From positions 96,314 through 160,313 of the forward strand of contig MLAK01001071.1 in NCBI GenBank assembly GCA_001839685.1: a stretch of 64,000 nucleotides of DNA. The letters are read 5' to 3'. The position numbers and the translations under genes were made by a program. Below are positions 39,301 to 49,240 of the stretch, piece after piece (within the stretch, counting starts at the first letter, position 1; every line of letters begins with the position of its first letter). The stretch is from Tritrichomonas foetus. Taxonomy: Eukaryota > Parabasalia > Tritrichomonadida > Tritrichomonadidae. The notes below the pieces were generated by a model. It made no database searches. It was not told the origin of the DNA and saw only the letters and a program-made list of their open reading frames with translations.

Positions 39301-42300
39301 TCATTTTGATGAAGTTAGAATTGATGTTGATGTCGAATGTTTTATTCCACAAGTTTTAACTTCTTTGCCAAGACATGAAACTGATCCATTAATTCTTTCT
39401 TACTTTGATCATCAAAAGAAATTATCAAGCAGTTCTTCCCATATTCCCAAACATCCAACAGAAACAGATTTAGCTGAATATGATGCAAAGTTATTCATTC
39501 AAAGAATGACCGAACGTTTAACTCTAAGTCAAACAGCTGTAATGAAGCAATCAAGAAGAAGGAAGAAGAAGCCAGGTGATACCACACAATATTATGATGG
39601 GTTTGTTTCAAGTAGGTATTTGATTGATATGGGTAATATTGTTTTCGGTAAAGTAGAAAAATATAATTTTACTGTGAAAAATATTATCCCTTGTCCAATT
39701 TCTTTTGAAATTTATCCAGATTCACTTGAAGGAAGTGGTTTTTCTATATCACCTGTAGCTTTCGAAGACGTTCCACCCGAAGAAGAAGTTACAATCACTG
39801 TTACTTTTGATAATCAGCGTAGATCAAGTGAAATTCTTGGAGATGTTGAATTTGAACTTCCAATTGTCTTTGCTGATGATTTAGGTTCGATTATACATCT
39901 AAAAGCCAACTTATCTATGCCACAGCTTAGTTTTTCAAGTATGCACTTTAATTTTGGGAATGTGATTGTTGGTCAGTCACGTGTTTTAACTCTTCAATTG
40001 CAAAACATGAATTCTGTGTCATGTGAATTCAATTTTGGTGAAGCTCAGTTCACCAATGTTTTACAACGGAGTATGTCACAAGGTACGACCCCAGTTTTCA
40101 CAGCTTCTCCTTCTACAAAAATTTTGCCTCCATCTTCCTTCCAAAATATAGAAATTACTTTTTCACCTCGAGGTGACAAAAGTTATTCTATGCAATTTCC
40201 AATTACAATTAAGCATAACACGCAACCAACATTTGTTACAATGAGAGGCTATGGTGTTCAACTTAAAGTTGTGTTTGATCCACCTGAACTTATAATGCCA
40301 CCAATTAATCCATTTTCTGAACCATCTGTATTAGATGTAAATTTGATCAATCCAACAGATTATCCTCTTGAAGTCATGGCTCCGCAATTTGATTTGCAAC
40401 TTCTTATTGATACAATGACGCAAAATAATACAGCAATTCAAAACCAAGAAGAAGAAACTGAGAAAGTAGATGAAAATGTTACTTATGCTTCAAATAACTC
40501 TGTTGTTTCTAAGTTTTCAATTTGTGTTATTATTAGTGGCCCAATGCTCAGTGGAAAATCAACTGTTGCAAAAATGGTTTCAAAATACCTAAATAATGTA
40601 CCTATTATTTCTCTGAAAGATGTCTGGAAAGATTTACTCGAAAATCCTGATGCCACACAAGATGATTATATCACTACTTTATCAAATGTAATCAATGTTG
40701 GTGAATGTGCAGAAGGTTTTGTAATAGATGGTCTTGATGTTATGCCAGAACCTGCTGAAACAGATCAATTCATTGCACATTCAATGAAATCAAAAAGTGC
40801 TGATACAACTAAAAATCCTTTTGTTGTTGTTCCTCATTCTACACAAACTTCAATAGAACAAGCATTGAATTACGTTCTTTCTTCTCTTGATGGTCATTAT
40901 GTTTTCCATATAGCTTTACGAGCACCTGAGGAAATCATCACTCAGCGTGATGAAAACCTCAAGGAACAAGAAAAGAAAGAAAAAGCAGTAAAGGCACAAA
41001 AAGCTCGAGAAGAATTGTTTATGATGACTGAAGAACAATATTTGGCATTAAATGATGAAGAAAAAGCAAATGTTGATAAAAAACGCCAAGCTTATCGAAA
41101 ACATATGCTTAAAAAAGCTATAGAACTTGCTGAAGCTGAAGAAGCCAAAAGAGGTCACACTTCACAATCAAACTCTAAGCATAGAAGCCACAGGTCATCA
41201 TCATCTAAAGGTGAGCGCGGAGAGAAAAAACATCGAAGCCATCGTAGTAAATCTTCAGCATCAGAAGAAAAAAGTTCAAATGAAAAAGAAAAAGAAAAGG
41301 AGAAAGAGAAAGAGAAACAAGAGCAGCCAAAAGAAATAAAAAGAAAGAAAACGGGTTCTCCAACAGAACCAATTCCCAAATCAATTGCTATTTTTAAATA
41401 CACACTAGGTGCCATCGTTCAAAAACTTCAAGCACAAGGTGGAACTTTCCAAGCTATCGACCCAATTGAATTAATGACAAAAGATGAAACGAAAAAAGGT
41501 TCCAAAAGTGATGAAAAAATTGAAAAAGGAAGTAAAAGTAGCTTTAATTTGGATGATAAGTCATCAATTACATCGAAAGACAAATTTAATGTAAATCAAG
41601 CAAATCCGCCTGCTACAAAAATTGAAGAAGATGCAGATGAAATGCTTGTTACTAAATTGGCTAATCCTCACGTAACTGAAGAAGAAGATTGCGAAAAGAA
41701 TGAAGAAGAAGATGGTAGAGATAAGAAAATAACTCTTCCACCATTTGCAATTCAAAATATGAACACGTTATTAGTTGATATTGGGCCAACAGAAGAAGAA
41801 ATCAACTCTGCAGTAATTACATTCATTCCTAGTATCCAACAACTGGAAGAAAAAGCATTTACAAGATTAATTCCTTCACCACGAATGATTCTTCCGGTTT
41901 TAGCAGCAGCTAGTAAAAGAATAGCATTACCGCAAATGCCAGAATTCTTTTCAATTATTGGTGAAGAAGTCGAAGAAGAATTATCTTCACAAAGAAAGCC
42001 TCGTCCGGATTCCCAAAAGAAACCAGGAAGAAAGAGTAGAACTGGAAAGAAAAATGATCCTACAAAGGCCTTTTTAGAGGAATTGGATACATCAAAATAT
42101 ACACAAAGATGGTTAATTGAAGCTAAATCACAAAAAACACTGACTATTCAGTTTAATGCCCAATTAATTGGTCTTTATAAAGATGTTATTACATTCGCAT
42201 TAGTTAATGGTAAAAGTGATCTTTTCAAATTAAATGTAAGTGGTGAATGCTCATATCCTAATATTGAAAGATCACTAAAGACTATCTTTCCAAAACGTGT

Positions 42301-45300
42301 TGGAAAACTAGATAACAAAATTGATTGTGCATATGCAATGGATGTAAATGAATTCCATTTTGGCTCACTTCTTATTGTTAAAGAAAAAGGAAAGCAAGCC
42401 CATTATCGACAATCACTTACATTACAAAATATTTCTAAATATCCTATTGAATTCACAGCTTTCTTGACTGATAAGCAGCCACCTTGGTACCTTGAGACAG
42501 CAAATGCAGTTATAGATATTGATCAAACATTCCAACTATTTTATGGAATATCGCCAACTGTTCCAAATGTTTATAGAAATCAACTCCATGTCATTCTAAA
42601 AGATCATCCTGATCCACTATGTTTCACCATCGTTGCTGAAGGATGCTCACCAATTATTGAATGTAGTGATGATCCACTTGACTTTGAAAAACTTCTCCTT
42701 AATCAAAGTAAAATGCTGAAACTTGATCTCAAAAACACTGGAAAGTTACCAGCATTTTGGCGACTTAAAGGCACAAATACATTAGGTGATACTTTCACAT
42801 TTTCTGCACTTGAAGGGACATTAAATCCGCGTGGAACTGTTGGTGTTGCAATTACATATTCATCATTTAAACCAATAGCCGTAAAGAAACAAATCACACT
42901 TGAAGTCCTTGATATTGAGAAAGGAAGAGTTTTTATTACAAAGCCAATTCAAATATTTGCCGAATCCTTTGATGTAAACTTTGATTTCCAATATCCTAAA
43001 GGACTTGATCATCTTCAATTTGGTTCACTTAAAGTTGGACAACAAAAAAGTATTACCTGCAATCTTTCAAATAAAGGAAAATATGCAACAAACTTCAAAT
43101 TTTCAATTGCTGCCGGTAATTTCCAACAATTGTTTGTCATTAATCCAGCGGAAGGTTCATTGAATCCAGGAAAACCAATTCCGATTGTGTTTACTTTAAC
43201 TGCTACTGGATTGCATCGATTCAAAAACATGAAAGGAATTCAACTAACAGTTATTGATAGTTTGACAAAAACAACAACCGCTACATTACCCCTTCCTTTC
43301 TCAGCAGAATCATTTTATTCCTCATTTGTGATTAATCCTGCGAAAAGTGAAGATTTTGGAGCTATCCCAGTCAATGTATCAGTTAATAAGTCATTGTCTA
43401 TCACTAATAATGGTGTTTTCCCATTTGAATTTGAAATTTCAGGTAAAAATGATGTCGTCCAGCCTGCAGTAGTTATTCAAAAAAATGTCAAGAAAGCACC
43501 GCCACCTAAAGCGCGTGGTGGACCAAAGAAAGCATCTGATAAATCTGTACAAATTGGAAGTTTTGCGCTTGCACCATTTACTGGTACAATTCAACCAGGA
43601 AATACTCAAAATATCGATATGGAATTTTTCTGTGCTTTACCAGGTAAATCTCGATCTACTGCATTAATTACAATCAGCGATTGTAGTCCGAAAGATCATC
43701 ATGGTGTAAACTTCAAAATTAGTGCTGAATCATATATTCCTGGAATTAGTATTAACGATTATGAACATATTTTCCAAGGCACGCATTTGTGTTTGCGTTA
43801 TGATCTTAATAAAATTAATAGAAATGCATTTCTTGAAGATGAACTTGTTTTACATTTTGCACCCCTAATCTTGCAACAGAAATCCACTGTTGATGTTTAT
43901 TTAATTAATCCATTCCCAATTCCATGTTCAGTGGAAATAACTGTTACACCGAAGCAAAAAGTTGGAAAAAATGCATTTCCTTATGAAATTAATTTGAAAA
44001 GCGTTGATATTCCACCACTTTCATCAAAACCTGTTCAACTTTCATTCTTACCAGTCATGTGTGACAAATTTATTGGAACTTTTGAAGCAATTGTTCGTGG
44101 TGGAACAAATCCCGAGACAAAATCGTTGAAATTTATGATTGAAGGAACAGGAACTTTACCAGCAATTACAGTGATTTCAACGCTTGACAAACAATCTAAG
44201 AATAACAACTATTCAATTAATCTTGGAAGAACATTGATTGGATTCACAAAAGAGAAAACTGTTGCAATTAAAAACGAAGGACTCATACCAACAAGACTTT
44301 CAATTACTGCAAAAGCTTCACCTGATTTCGAACTTGTTGGTTTTGATTCTGTTCAAGAAACAACACTTGAATGTGGTCATATTTTGAATCTTCCTGTAGT
44401 TTTTGCACCACAGAAGCCTCGAAAAGATCAATTTGATATTTCACTTGCTGTTCTTGACAATCCAAAAGCCTCACTCCAATTTTCTTTTATTGGTGAAGGA
44501 TTCTCGGAGAATATCATCTTTGAAGGTCTAAATGAAGAAGATAATGATTTGAATTTCAGAGACAATATTGTTGGAAGACAACAAACTCAAACATTCAAAA
44601 TGAGAAATGTTACAACTGAGGATATTCGTTTTATGTGGACAAATCATGGTGATTTCTCATTTACTCCTAGAGTTGGACATTTGCGTCAAGGTCAATCTAA
44701 AGAAATCTCAGTTACATTCATTTCAGATAAACCAGTGAAGCATAATGGGGTTAAAGTTAATTGCCAATGGACAAAAATCACTTTAGACAATCCAGAAGCT
44801 CCTGACTGGGATGATTCGATGAAAATAGTTAAATATGTTCCAAAAAGTTCCCTTATTCCTGATCCTACACCATCACCAATGCCAGAAGAAACAAAACCAA
44901 AAAGACAACAAAGAAATAATAAAAGTAGAAATTCCCAACGTTCAAAATCACCACAAGGTAAACCGTCTACACCAACACCACCTGCACAACCTCAACCACA
45001 GCCGCAAATTATTGCAACATCCTCGAATAGCACTAATAGTAGTGGAAATCCAGAAGAAGATGAAATTGTCAAAGTTGTGACAATAAAACCAGAGCCACCA
45101 AATCAGCCCCAGTTCCAAAAACCAAAAGATTTACTTCTTAAAATTAATGCTATTTCTGATTTGATTAGATATCAAATTGATACAACTGAAATTTCATTTA
45201 TGCCAACAATGATGTATCAAACCAGAGCATCAGAAGTCAAAGTTTCGAATCCAACTTCAATTAGATTTGAGTATTCTTGGATTGTAATGAATTTCCAAAG

Positions 45301-45901
45301 TCTCCGAACAAATTATGCACAAGTGAGAAAGCCACCATTTACTGTTCAGCCAACAACAGGTTATATTGAATCAGGTCAATCCGTCACATTTAAAGTCAAA
45401 TTCCATCCCGAAGAAGTTGATGATTTCACAGCTGATTTACTCATGGATATTCCATTCTTGGCTGCCATGGAGCCACCAAAAATTTCTGTTTCTGCATTTT
45501 CTCGAAGACCGCTTTGTCATTTCAACGTTGAAATGTCAGATTACTTGTCTGCAGGAAGAAGACATCCTGATTACACTGATCCATTGCCTGCAGATGTGAA
45601 AGTGATCGAAATATTTTCACCTGTTGTTGGTACGAAAAGATTTAAACGATTTGAAATCATTAATCCAACATCTTCACCTTATGAAATACAATGGATTCTG
45701 AAGTCTGATCCATCAAAATGTTCAATTGAATGTGATACACCAAATGCATTCATTTCTAGTGGAAAACGATATTCTGTTTCATTCTCCTACGCACCAACAT
45801 CTGTTAAAACTGTTGAAGTTCTTTGGGATTTTGTTATTCCAGAACATGGTGTAACAATTCCATTTTTGACAGTAGGAAGAATTATGCCAGTGAACAAATA
45901 A
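36326..45901 (+). CDS. HYDIN: HYDIN-like axonemal central-pair protein
   Basis: A 3191-residue protein made largely of tandem ASH (ASPM-SPD2-Hydin) / MSP-type beta-sandwich domains. Recurrent signatures are 'lxfgxvxvgxsxxxxxxlxNxsxxPxxF' and 'PxxGxIxPgxxxxixvxFxP', for example MIDFGTISFGFLYSQTFEIE and FSSMHFNFGNVIVGQSRVLT. An inserted nucleotide-kinase-like domain has a P-loop, SGPMLSGKST, at ~1404-1413, followed by a lid-like Lys/Glu coil (~1550-1680); this ADK-like insertion is characteristic of HYDIN. Low-complexity K/E/S segments occur near 1600-1680 and Pro/Gln/Ser near 2850-2930. HYDIN builds the C2b projection of the axonemal central pair and is needed for flagellar bending. It is shorter than animal HYDIN (~5000). 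The single exon is intact. The start is set at ATG 36326. Confidence 0.93.
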   Translation: MSEITNLIRVEPTKVLFPHTYISSISRLTIKIINDSDSNITFEWRKYSSTEKENSILSNTDTSIIEERQKFGSMFLYSSPIFTFEPPNGEIWAKRSQDFLISFTPELAQIYDDDTYLYIKETGQRIHLPLHGAGLPPDARFDIDAINIGHVALESILEYKVTLENVGKVGVDFSIERKKDTEMLFEFSPDHGHIPIDQRLEINVKFTANAVGSFNEVFTFLIKGATQFHPTLTLYGRVIGPSFVLSTKMIDFGTISFGFLYSQTFEIENKSPIPFDYALRLNQDGSFARREFTITPTTGTIGKYMKQQVKLEFIPVSIKKYDVSLHFDIYKYSESLATIPITAVCICPDVKIDNPLIDMGNLFIGYPYKSSIQITDQSEYPAKYEFVPANDTSQLQAKTVVAKPNGSIDPLQTVEFNFTITPTQLGPIAITQYIKVYGSDDPPLPFVIKAVCSGPNIVLSSKEINFNNVQLLKEVTQPLKLHNKSLIPANFTANIVSPDGGYQVSPESGWIEPNGTFDLLLRAFFDDNIVFAGKLNLIFEHLNPISLDIKATGIGSPILSDIDMSKVNLGYIFSEKPYIKKVVFTNNGRRAQDIRWIQQKPKIEGPASAVFNFHITPDQAIIEPHTSQEFVFSFQCNKTASFTLGLTCNTTQKRKRIDLFTPIFSGSFVCPEVKLSKKEIEFKHVHDTRSEEEMSQGLVPVQELLKTMEDSLDIMNHSKLPLHIFVDCPPPFTCDVANFDLEIGEAKALTVKFDPSFKNDFISETISKKLTFSFQGHPQKHSVTLKGNIIFPNLLFSPTDKLNFGILMTNTEQSKDVEVTNTSELPVDFEWQLLPNKNGTEIAKIFDIYPTRAHLEPFEKGVTRFSFFSMSSAEGKSARYSGTAVCHVIGGPEYTMQLKGGSAVIQYKLEPIHIELGSRGYKEVNTHTMTLQNMSDAPINYSVKIPRGCKFSEIKVEPSDGSLPIGASIKLNLSIVGGLPMKYNEQFFVQIGHFDEVRIDVDVECFIPQVLTSLPRHETDPLILSYFDHQKKLSSSSSHIPKHPTETDLAEYDAKLFIQRMTERLTLSQTAVMKQSRRRKKKPGDTTQYYDGFVSSRYLIDMGNIVFGKVEKYNFTVKNIIPCPISFEIYPDSLEGSGFSISPVAFEDVPPEEEVTITVTFDNQRRSSEILGDVEFELPIVFADDLGSIIHLKANLSMPQLSFSSMHFNFGNVIVGQSRVLTLQLQNMNSVSCEFNFGEAQFTNVLQRSMSQGTTPVFTASPSTKILPPSSFQNIEITFSPRGDKSYSMQFPITIKHNTQPTFVTMRGYGVQLKVVFDPPELIMPPINPFSEPSVLDVNLINPTDYPLEVMAPQFDLQLLIDTMTQNNTAIQNQEEETEKVDENVTYASNNSVVSKFSICVIISGPMLSGKSTVAKMVSKYLNNVPIISLKDVWKDLLENPDATQDDYITTLSNVINVGECAEGFVIDGLDVMPEPAETDQFIAHSMKSKSADTTKNPFVVVPHSTQTSIEQALNYVLSSLDGHYVFHIALRAPEEIITQRDENLKEQEKKEKAVKAQKAREELFMMTEEQYLALNDEEKANVDKKRQAYRKHMLKKAIELAEAEEAKRGHTSQSNSKHRSHRSSSSKGERGEKKHRSHRSKSSASEEKSSNEKEKEKEKEKEKQEQPKEIKRKKTGSPTEPIPKSIAIFKYTLGAIVQKLQAQGGTFQAIDPIELMTKDETKKGSKSDEKIEKGSKSSFNLDDKSSITSKDKFNVNQANPPATKIEEDADEMLVTKLANPHVTEEEDCEKNEEEDGRDKKITLPPFAIQNMNTLLVDIGPTEEEINSAVITFIPSIQQLEEKAFTRLIPSPRMILPVLAAASKRIALPQMPEFFSIIGEEVEEELSSQRKPRPDSQKKPGRKSRTGKKNDPTKAFLEELDTSKYTQRWLIEAKSQKTLTIQFNAQLIGLYKDVITFALVNGKSDLFKLNVSGECSYPNIERSLKTIFPKRVGKLDNKIDCAYAMDVNEFHFGSLLIVKEKGKQAHYRQSLTLQNISKYPIEFTAFLTDKQPPWYLETANAVIDIDQTFQLFYGISPTVPNVYRNQLHVILKDHPDPLCFTIVAEGCSPIIECSDDPLDFEKLLLNQSKMLKLDLKNTGKLPAFWRLKGTNTLGDTFTFSALEGTLNPRGTVGVAITYSSFKPIAVKKQITLEVLDIEKGRVFITKPIQIFAESFDVNFDFQYPKGLDHLQFGSLKVGQQKSITCNLSNKGKYATNFKFSIAAGNFQQLFVINPAEGSLNPGKPIPIVFTLTATGLHRFKNMKGIQLTVIDSLTKTTTATLPLPFSAESFYSSFVINPAKSEDFGAIPVNVSVNKSLSITNNGVFPFEFEISGKNDVVQPAVVIQKNVKKAPPPKARGGPKKASDKSVQIGSFALAPFTGTIQPGNTQNIDMEFFCALPGKSRSTALITISDCSPKDHHGVNFKISAESYIPGISINDYEHIFQGTHLCLRYDLNKINRNAFLEDELVLHFAPLILQQKSTVDVYLINPFPIPCSVEITVTPKQKVGKNAFPYEINLKSVDIPPLSSKPVQLSFLPVMCDKFIGTFEAIVRGGTNPETKSLKFMIEGTGTLPAITVISTLDKQSKNNNYSINLGRTLIGFTKEKTVAIKNEGLIPTRLSITAKASPDFELVGFDSVQETTLECGHILNLPVVFAPQKPRKDQFDISLAVLDNPKASLQFSFIGEGFSENIIFEGLNEEDNDLNFRDNIVGRQQTQTFKMRNVTTEDIRFMWTNHGDFSFTPRVGHLRQGQSKEISVTFISDKPVKHNGVKVNCQWTKITLDNPEAPDWDDSMKIVKYVPKSSLIPDPTPSPMPEETKPKRQQRNNKSRNSQRSKSPQGKPSTPTPPAQPQPQPQIIATSSNSTNSSGNPEEDEIVKVVTIKPEPPNQPQFQKPKDLLLKINAISDLIRYQIDTTEISFMPTMMYQTRASEVKVSNPTSIRFEYSWIVMNFQSLRTNYAQVRKPPFTVQPTTGYIESGQSVTFKVKFHPEEVDDFTADLLMDIPFLAAMEPPKISVSAFSRRPLCHFNVEMSDYLSAGRRHPDYTDPLPADVKVIEIFSPVVGTKRFKRFEIINPTSSPYEIQWILKSDPSKCSIECDTPNAFISSGKRYSVSFSYAPTSVKTVEVLWDFVIPEHGVTIPFLTVGRIMPVNK

Positions 45902-46473
45902 GAATAACTGTTGAATTTTTTATATTAGAGAGATATATATTATGTTCGAAATAAAATGTAAATTATTAATTAATTCATTATTTTCTCATTTTTTGTACAA
46001 AAATATATTTGTTTACTTTCTAATTTTTGTTTAGTCTTGGCGTTTGAAGTAAAGTTTGTCTTCCATTCTAATTTTTTTTAAAAAAAAATCCTAAAGAGAT
46101 ATAATTTATTCTATTTGGATATCCACATGAAATTCTGGAAAAATTGATATAAAATTGTTTCCTAAAATATTATTACACTTTAAGTTAATTATTTAAAAGT
46201 AATCAAAAGCTTGATCTTAAGCGATCAATAATTTTTATATAACATGCTTGTCTTTACATAGACCAAAATGGAATATAATTGGTATTGTTGATGATTCTAA
46301 AATCCAAAATGAAGATCTAAATTATTCTAAGCAGATAACTTTGGCATTAAAATGATTTAATAAAAAAAGAAATGCACTTTAAATTTTATTTTTCAAATCC
46401 AAAAGAAATTTTATTAATAAAAAATTATGAATTTTGTCAAAGAGTTTTTCCATTAAATTATGCAAATAACCCG
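45902..46473. other. Convergent noncoding region
   Basis: 572 bp between the convergent HYDIN and syntaxin genes. It is A+T-rich and no credible gene is seen. A T8/A8 palindrome lies near 46073-46088. Confidence 0.5.
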
Positions 46474-47223
46474 TCATTCTGGTTTCTTCTTCTTTTTAGA
46501 AAAATGAATTGCCAAAAATGCAATTATTGCAAGTACAATCGCAAAAATGATTGAAAAAATTACGATGAGTGTTTTTCGAGATGATTTTTGATGATTTCCT
46601 GCTTTTTCTAGTTCCTGGTTCCCTTTCTTCATCTCCTTTTTTGAATTGTTTGTGATTGAGTCGATAGAAACTATTTTATGGCGCTGTTTTTGAAGCTCCT
46701 CGAATGTTTGATTGAAAATACTATTTAATTCTCTCATTTGTGACAAAATATTGGTAACATCATTTTCAATAAGTGAAATCATATCTGTTTCACCATCAAT
46801 CATTTGCTGATCAAGAAGAGGCTCAGTATAATTTGGATTTTCGTGTGATGAGCTCAATAAAGTTGCTTTATTTAAATTATTATTCTTATTACTAGTATTG
46901 TTATTATTCGAAAAAGATGAGGCTTCTGATTCTTTAAGTGTTTTGATAACATTTGGAAGAGTTGTTTGAAGTTTACGTGTAAAATTGTCGAACCTAAGTT
47001 TGGTTGAAGGATATTCAGAAAATCCATCATATTGCTGACTTTTCTTCTTAAAACATGTCATTAGAGAATACAAAGATTTTATGCGATCTTGAACTTGGGG
47101 AATATAAATTGAACTGTTGAAGCCAACACATTTATCTGATAAATTTGCAATTTCTTCAAGAGTTTGTTCCATTTCATTGATACTCGAATTTATTTCAGGC
47201 AGATCTTCCTCTGCTTGATACAT
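46474..47223 (-). CDS. Syntaxin-like Qa-SNARE
   Basis: A 249-residue tail-anchored protein. N-terminal helices (residues ~5-105) fit a Habc-like bundle, with an Asn-rich linker (~110-140). The SNARE motif spans ~155-210 (MISLIENDVTNILSQMRELN onward). Aligned on IRELHELF of classical syntaxins, the Gln in ELQKQRHKI falls at the ionic zero layer, which fits a Q-SNARE. A membrane anchor follows (TLIVIFSIIFAIVLAIIAFL) with a Lys-rich lumenal tip (SKKKKKPE). It drives membrane fusion on endomembranes or plasma membrane; the compartment is not predictable. The start is the ATG at 47223, because the frame is open further only to a GTG at 47235. AAACTTTTTGAA lies 22 nt upstream of the ATG. Confidence 0.85.
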   Translation of the reverse strand: MYQAEEDLPEINSSINEMEQTLEEIANLSDKCVGFNSSIYIPQVQDRIKSLYSLMTCFKKKSQQYDGFSEYPSTKLRFDNFTRKLQTTLPNVIKTLKESEASSFSNNNNTSNKNNNLNKATLLSSSHENPNYTEPLLDQQMIDGETDMISLIENDVTNILSQMRELNSIFNQTFEELQKQRHKIVSIDSITNNSKKEMKKGNQELEKAGNHQKSSRKTLIVIFSIIFAIVLAIIAFLAIHFSKKKKKPE

Positions 47224-47657
47224 AACACACAACACTCAGAATGATAAACTTTTTGAATTCATATGATCAGATTACCAATTAAAAAGTTTAATTCTCAATA
47301 ATTATTCAATGGATGTCCAATAAAATCACATAGAATATTCATTTTTCAATTTTTCCTATTAAAGGTTCACCATTGCTATGGACATTTAACCTCAAATGAA
47401 TATTGCCATCTGTTTTTTCAGAAGAAAAAATGATCGATCTAAAGAAGTAACGTGGCCTCAATGTCTCCAAATTGCTAAATCCATTTTTGCCCAAAAGGTG
47501 CACTTATTTGTCATAAAAGTATCCATACTGTGGAGTTCATAGGTGGTAACCATGATATTACCATAATAAATCCTACTAAAAAGATTGGAATTTCCAGAAT
47601 GAATTGTTTTAATGATTAAGAAAAGAAAACAAAAACGAAGAGAAAGAAAACAAAAAC
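47224..47657. other. Intergenic region before assembly gap
   Basis: No gene is seen. AAACTTTTTGAA is at 47246-47257. GGACATTTAACCTCAAATGAATATT near 47380-47404 is a divergent relative of the 49-bp boxes. The last ~40 bp are GAGAAAGAAAACAAAAAC-type repeats leading into the gap. Confidence 0.45.
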
Positions 47658-48373
47658 NNNNNNNNNNNNNNNNNNNNNNNNNNNNNNNNNNNNNNNNNNN
47701 NNNNNNNNNNNNNNNNNNNNNNNNNNNNNNNNNNNNNNNNNNNNNNNNNNNNNNNNNNNNNNNNNNNNNNNNNNNNNNNNNNNNNNNNNNNNNNNNNNNN
47801 NNNNNNNNNNNNNNNNNNNNNNNNNNNNNNNNNNNNNNNNNNNNNNNNNNNNNNNNNNNNNNNNNNNNNNNNNNNNNNNNNNNNNNNNNNNNNNNNNNNN
47901 NNNNNNNNNNNNNNNNNNNNNNNNNNNNNNNNNNNNNNNNNNNNNNNNNNNNNNNNNNNNNNNNNNNNNNNNNNNNNNNNNNNNNNNNNNNNNNNNNNNN
48001 NNNNNNNNNNNNNNNNNNNNNNNNNNNNNNNNNNNNNNNNNNNNNNNNNNNNNNNNNNNNNNNNNNNNNNNNNNNNNNNNNNNNNNNNNNNNNNNNNNNN
48101 NNNNNNNNNNNNNNNNNNNNNNNNNNNNNNNNNNNNNNNNNNNNNNNNNNNNNNNNNNNNNNNNNNNNNNNNNNNNNNNNNNNNNNNNNNNNNNNNNNNN
48201 NNNNNNNNNNNNNNNNNNNNNNNNNNNNNNNNNNNNNNNNNNNNNNNNNNNNNNNNNNNNNNNNNNNNNNNNNNNNNNNNNNNNNNNNNNNNNNNNNNNN
48301 NNNNNNNNNNNNNNNNNNNNNNNNNNNNNNNNNNNNNNNNNNNNNNNNNNNNNNNNNNNNNNNNNNNNNNNNN
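47658..48373. other. Assembly gap (N run) inside a purine-rich tandem repeat
   Basis: 716 undetermined bases. Both edges carry the same unit (AAAGAAAACAAAAAC with GAGAAA), so the gap most likely hides an unassembled tandem array. Frames read across it are artefacts. Confidence 0.95.
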
Positions 48374-48465
48374 AAAGAAAACAAAAACAAAGAGAAAAGA
48401 AAACAAATCGACATAAAACCACGTTTACAATATTAATTGATGATAACAAATAAAAATAAAACTCT

Positions 48466-49212
48466 TCAAAAGAAAGTGAAAAAGTCCATTTCATCGCTAC
48501 TTCCTTCAACAACGCCCATTGAGGAAGTTCCATTGAAGCAATCATTTGAATCAAATGAAAGGAAGCCAAAATCATCAATAATTTCTTCATCTTCCTCTTT
48601 ATCAAATTCACTTTGATTATTTTCGGCTTGAGAGAAAGTTTGTGTTTGAGGTGAATTTGCCAGTTGAGGCGAATTCTGTGTTTGAGGGGAATTTACCGGT
48701 TGAGGTGAATTTTCTGGTTGATATATATCATAGTGATCAAATGTAAAATCTGTGTTGATTGATTCAGCTGGTTGGACTTTGAATGGATTTTGAAGGCTTT
48801 CTGAATTGATAGTGTTCAACTTTTTGATGATATGCACATTGTATCGATTTTTGACTGCTGTATTTGTCCTTCCTTTAAAGAAGGTACAAATTTTGGCCCA
48901 GTCTGTTCCGTAAATTTGATATTTTTCGAGGAGGAGTTCGTCTTCGGCCTCTGTCCAGGGATCGTTCGATACGTGAGGGGCGAGGTAGTGGGCGTAGTGC
49001 TCTCGACACTGGCGGGCATTCTTTCCTTCGATGTGTGAAGCGATCTGGCTCCAATTTGGGTACCTCTCGTTGCCGACTAGCACGACGAGAAGTTTATCTT
49101 CTTCGGGGGTGAACTTTCGTTTGCTGGCTGTTGGCTTTTTGATAAAGTAGACAGGATGTTGCTTATCCTCTGAAATTTGGGGTGTTCCAAACTGTGGAAT
49201 ATTGATTGGCAT
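48466..49212 (-). CDS. Two-repeat Myb DNA-binding protein with SPQ-repeat tail
   Basis: A 248-residue nuclear protein. Myb R2 spans ~32-80 (FTPEEDKLLVVLVGNERYP, NWSQIASHIEGKNARQCREH) and R3 spans ~86-132 (DPWTEAEDELLLEKYQIYG, DWAKICTFFKGRTNTAVKNR). As in the 23786 gene, the first Trp of R2 is Phe. The tail holds tandem NSPQ-type repeats (ENSPQPVNSPQTQNSPQLAN) and an acidic patch (DKEEDEEIIDDFGF), which would suit an activation region. The DNA encoding the repeats (about 48900-49130) is clearly richer in G and C than the tail. Trichomonad two-repeat Myb proteins bind promoter sites of the MRE class. The ATG at 49212 has a TTTTTCA box 21 nt upstream. Confidence 0.93.
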   Translation of the reverse strand: MPINIPQFGTPQISEDKQHPVYFIKKPTASKRKFTPEEDKLLVVLVGNERYPNWSQIASHIEGKNARQCREHYAHYLAPHVSNDPWTEAEDELLLEKYQIYGTDWAKICTFFKGRTNTAVKNRYNVHIIKKLNTINSESLQNPFKVQPAESINTDFTFDHYDIYQPENSPQPVNSPQTQNSPQLANSPQTQTFSQAENNQSEFDKEEDEEIIDDFGFLSFDSNDCFNGTSSMGVVEGSSDEMDFFTFF

Positions 49213-49233
49213 GCGAATGAAGGTTAGATGATT

Positions 49234-49240
49234 TGAAAAA
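49234..49240 (-). promoter_or_regulatory. TTTTTCA start-proximal element
   Basis: Minus-strand TTTTTCA (context ATTTTTCAAATC), 21 nt before the second Myb gene's ATG. Confidence 0.4.

Noticed and set aside
47458..48611. Several overlapping open frames on both strands across 47658-48373
   Set aside because: They exist only because the N run contains no stops. The flanking real sequence is simple repeat or belongs to the Myb gene.
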